Shown: piece by piece, positions 60,683 to 64,000 of the stretch | Numbering within the stretch: position 1 is the first letter of the stretch | How the letters are laid out: the number at the start of each line of letters is the position of its first letter | DNA from: Pegea sp. RAD2-039 | Taxonomy: Eukaryota; Chordata; Thaliacea; Salpida; Salpidae | DNA length: 64,000 nucleotides | Reading direction: 5' to 3' | Assembly: GCA_034620365.1 (NCBI GenBank) | Contig: JAQGEQ010000007.1 | Span: 248,001 to 312,000, forward strand | Program-made: the position numbers and the translations under genes | The notes under the pieces: model-generated | Database searches by the model: none | The model's input: the letters and a program-made list of their open reading frames with translations, nothing else | What the model was told of the DNA's origin: nothing

Positions 60683-63600
60683 GATTTAATTTTATTCGTT
60701 GAAAATCTTTTAAGCAATTGTTTTACATTTTCAGAATTCTTTGATTTTTTTTCAGAAGATTGCTTTCTGCATCTTCATCTTCAGTCAAATCAATAAATAA
60801 TTTCAACAATCTACTTTCTTTGGTAGCTTTCTGCTACTTATTTATTTCTACTTTTCGATAAAAGTTGATTTTTGTGTTTCAATATTTATTCAAAAAAGTT
60901 AATTCGCAAATAATTGAAAACTTCGTCACTGCCTCTATTCTTCTTCGAACAATTTCCAAATCAGCGAATCTCTTTTTTGCTGATTTTCGGAGTAATTTAA
61001 AGTTTTCTTCCAACATCTTTTCGGCTTTTTTATCAGCTCAAAATGAAATCTGGATTTTTTCGATGTATTTCCCGATGTAAAAGTGTTTGAATAAAATCTT
61101 GAAGATATGTAAGAATTTTTTTATGTAAATTTTTAGTTGAGATCTCTCTGGAAAGTTTTGAAGACTTTTTAGATTTTATTTAAATAATTAAGATTTAAAG
61201 TCTTCTGCTTTTTCAACAATTATTTAAAAATAATTTTATTTAGAAAAATTCTTTTTGAACAAAAAACTTTCATGTGAAGTGAAATTGATGAAGAGTATCT
61301 TCTTCTCTTCTTTCAGTCCCAGCAAAGATCTACATTGAATCATACAAGATCAACTTGCTCTTTCGTGTAGAAAGAGGTCTTCCGACCTCCAAGTTGAAGC
61401 TAGATTTCAAATTTTTGCTTCCAATAAACTTTCAGATGAAGAATATGAGAAGGTCTTAGAGTCAAGCTCTTTCCGGAGGATACTTTGATAGCAAACTGCC
61501 GTTAAAAGTTTGATGATCAAACCAATTTATTTGAAGAAATTTTTGTAAAAGAAATCGGAAGAATTAATTTAGTTTTTTAACTTCTTTATTGAATAGGAAA
61601 TAATCAGTTGTTAAACTTTAATTGTTTAAAAGTAATTGCAACAACTTTAAACAAAATTGTTGTTTGATAGAAACTAATTTTTAATTTCGTTTTAATATCA
61701 TCAATTAACAATTTACTTTTAGAAATTGATAAAACTTTTTTATGATTTATTTATTTAAATTTTTCTGATTAAAAATTATGAATGAAATTCTTGATTAAAA
61801 TCTAGGTGACGCTCTTGATTCGTGATAACAATTTAGTTGCTAGACAAAATGGCTTTTTTCAATTATTACCTCATTTTAGTTTCAGCAACAACAAGATATT
61901 CAACTTAAATGTTAAAATAATTAAAAAAAGATTTGACAAAAATAAAAATATGTTTTACTTTAATAAATTCAAACATTTAAAATTTCTGAAATCAAATTAG
62001 CAAATTGTTTGGGTAACAAATAAATTTTTGTTTAAATGCTACTAAAACTTTAATAACTGTGGAGTTTTGGGATGAAAGGTCCAATTTAACGACAACCCCT
62101 TAATCTAAAGTCTGTTATCCTTCGTGTCAATACATAAGCTAAACCCTTACTACCATAAGATAATTCCATTCAAACATTTTTATACTTCAACAGAATTAAT
62201 AATTTAAATTTAAGTAAATGGGATAAAAAGTTTTAAAATTCAATTCAAGTTTTGTTGAAAAAATGTTTTATTTAAAATCAAACAAATACTTTTTAAATTT
62301 TGATTATTTCAAAAGTTTATTTTATAACATGACAAGTTAAAAATAGAGAGTTTTAACTTTTGAATGAGTTTAAGAAGTCTTCTTTATCTGTAGGTTTATT
62401 TTAAGCTCATCAAAAGGTTAACAGACTCAATCTAACTAGTTATAAATAAGAAGAAAGTCTCTTGCATAAAAATGATTAATTTCCTAAATTTAGTATTTCA
62501 AAAGTCTTTAACACGTTCATAGACACAGCCAAATAAATTTATCAACAAAATCACTTTAATTTAAACTTTTAATTAACCAATGAACAAAATATAAAAAATC
62601 GTTTTTAAAAATAAAAAAAAAGTCTTCTGAAAGTCATTTAAACTTGAATATATAAAAATTAAGAAACTAAACTAAAAATTTTTGTTTAAAAAAGATAGGG
62701 AAAAAAATAAATTTTTAATTTTGTTTTTAGTTTCCACAAAATTCAGGAGCTCACTAGGACACACAGAAAAGTCTTTTGATAAATAAGAAGAAGTAGGCTT
62801 TGAGTAACAAGATTTTCTGCAAGACGATTTCTTGAAAGGGCGTTCTTACCCTAGAAATGTTTCTATATTAAGGTGCACTGATTTATTTATTGGCTTAAAC
62901 GGCTTTCTTTGATGATTTGATTACTCAATAAATTAGACTTTAATAAAATGTTGTTGAAAGTAAGCAGTAACAGATTTGTAAGCAGTAACAGTTTAGGAAG
63001 GAAAAAAATATTAAAGAAAATAAAACATATTTTTCAAAGCATCAAAATGTTTTATCAAGAAAAGTTTAATTAATAATTCTTAGTTCTCCTTATATAAAAA
63101 TCTTTAGAATTATCAAGCTTATATATAGTATGATTTAAAATTGTTTTAAACTTACCATGTTTGGATTTTGAAATACAGAAGGGGAATAAATAAAGTAGAA
63201 AATTGATTTAATAAAAAAATGTTCACAAATTTCTAAAAAGTTTTTTAATGTGATTTTGATTAAATCGATTTTATCTTTTGGTTTTCTGTTATCTATTTAT
63301 TAATCTTATTCAACGCGTGGTTGTATATCGCAAATTATTAAGTTTTTATAGTGAACATAAAAACTGTATGAGTAGAAAATAATGAAAAAGTCTCAAGTAT
63401 GAAGGTTTTGTATAAATGCGAAAATATAAAATTAGTAAATATAAGATATAAATTAAAAATAGAAATTAATTTGAGAAGTTTTATATTTCACTTGTTGATA
63501 AAATTATTTGAATCATATTTCTTAGTCTAAAAGTTTAATTATCAGTTAAAACTAATTTTTTCTTCTAATAAAGATTCAATAAAAATGTTTTAAAAAGTTT

Positions 63601-64000
63601 TAACTAAAATGATGAAGTTGTCATTAACCAAATTATCTTATTGATTAAATTGAAAGGAATTTCAAATAAAAGTAATTTTTAAATGAAACAGAATCATTTT
63701 GGTGTCACCCAAACAAGAAATATATGACCAAATTTTCAGGAAAATATCTTCAATTATGTAAACTTTGAGTTTCAATATTATGAAATAAATGTGGTTAGGA
63801 AAAGAATTTAAATTCATTGTTTAAAAATACAAAAGATTTTGTTCACTTACTAATATTGGTGGTTAATGCTATCTTAGAATTTATTTTAAATGTTTAATAG
63901 AAACTTCGTTTTGTTTATTTTTAAAAAGATTTTTATGACAAAATATTAAACCATTTTTTTTGGGGTTTATAAAAAATACCTTTTGAAGCAAGTGAATAAG
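60683..64000. other. Non-coding, AT-rich, no gene recognised
   Basis: The frames at 60865-61080 and 61806-62000 look like chance. Two less AT-biased stretches stand out: about 61315-61500, and about 62060-62175 (with ACAACCCCTTAA). Neither gives a protein or RNA I recognise. Reading the second on the minus strand gives ITDFRLRGC in a short frame, which may be a transposon remnant. Confidence 0.5.

Overview
The window is an AT-rich (roughly three-quarters A+T by eye) piece of a metazoan nuclear genome. The evidence is many GT-AG introns (often 46-60 bp, some over 1 kb), AATAAA poly(A) signals, a full Mediator kinase-module subunit, an HCN ion channel and degraded non-LTR retrotransposons. It looks like an invertebrate with compact introns; I cannot name the phylum. 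The proteins align well with vertebrate orthologues recalled from knowledge of the families. No bacterial, CRISPR or viral feature was seen.

Layout, left to right. 1-6.9 kb: AT-rich non-coding DNA. 6.9-21.7 kb (+): an HCN-type hyperpolarization-activated, cyclic-nucleotide-gated channel gene rebuilt from 15 exons. It has three alternative first exons in the same splice phase and one candidate symmetric cassette exon inside the cyclic-nucleotide-binding domain. 24.7-25.0 kb (+): an intronless LSM5. 25.2-27.2 kb (+): a ten-exon SLC25A46-like outer-mitochondrial-membrane carrier, starting 213 bp after the LSM5 stop. 27.5-46.1 kb: an accessory, rearranged region with at least eight fragments of a CR1/Jockey-like LINE in both orientations, a tRNA-like relic, several inverted duplications, and a gene for a secreted, leucine-rich repetitive protein (38.65-41.59 kb). 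That gene carries one in-frame stop, and its 3' part has a decayed inverted copy 10 kb away. 46.1-49.1 kb: T-rich non-coding DNA. 49.06-60.41 kb (+): MED13, rebuilt as 32 exons (about 2,094 codons) with every splice phase consistent. The rest, to 64 kb, is non-coding.

The genes are unrelated housekeeping or neuronal genes (ion channel, mRNA decay/splicing, mitochondrial dynamics, transcription), so no pathway links them; the LSM5/SLC25A46 pair is close enough to ask about co-transcription. The most unusual features are two large minisatellites that fill two separate MED13 introns. One is a 12-bp unit that creates a striking but almost certainly untranslated acidic open frame. The other is a 14-bp pyrimidine-rich unit that resembles an amplified 3' splice-site tract. 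Exon coordinates come from hand reading of splice sites and frame; no alignment program or database was used.
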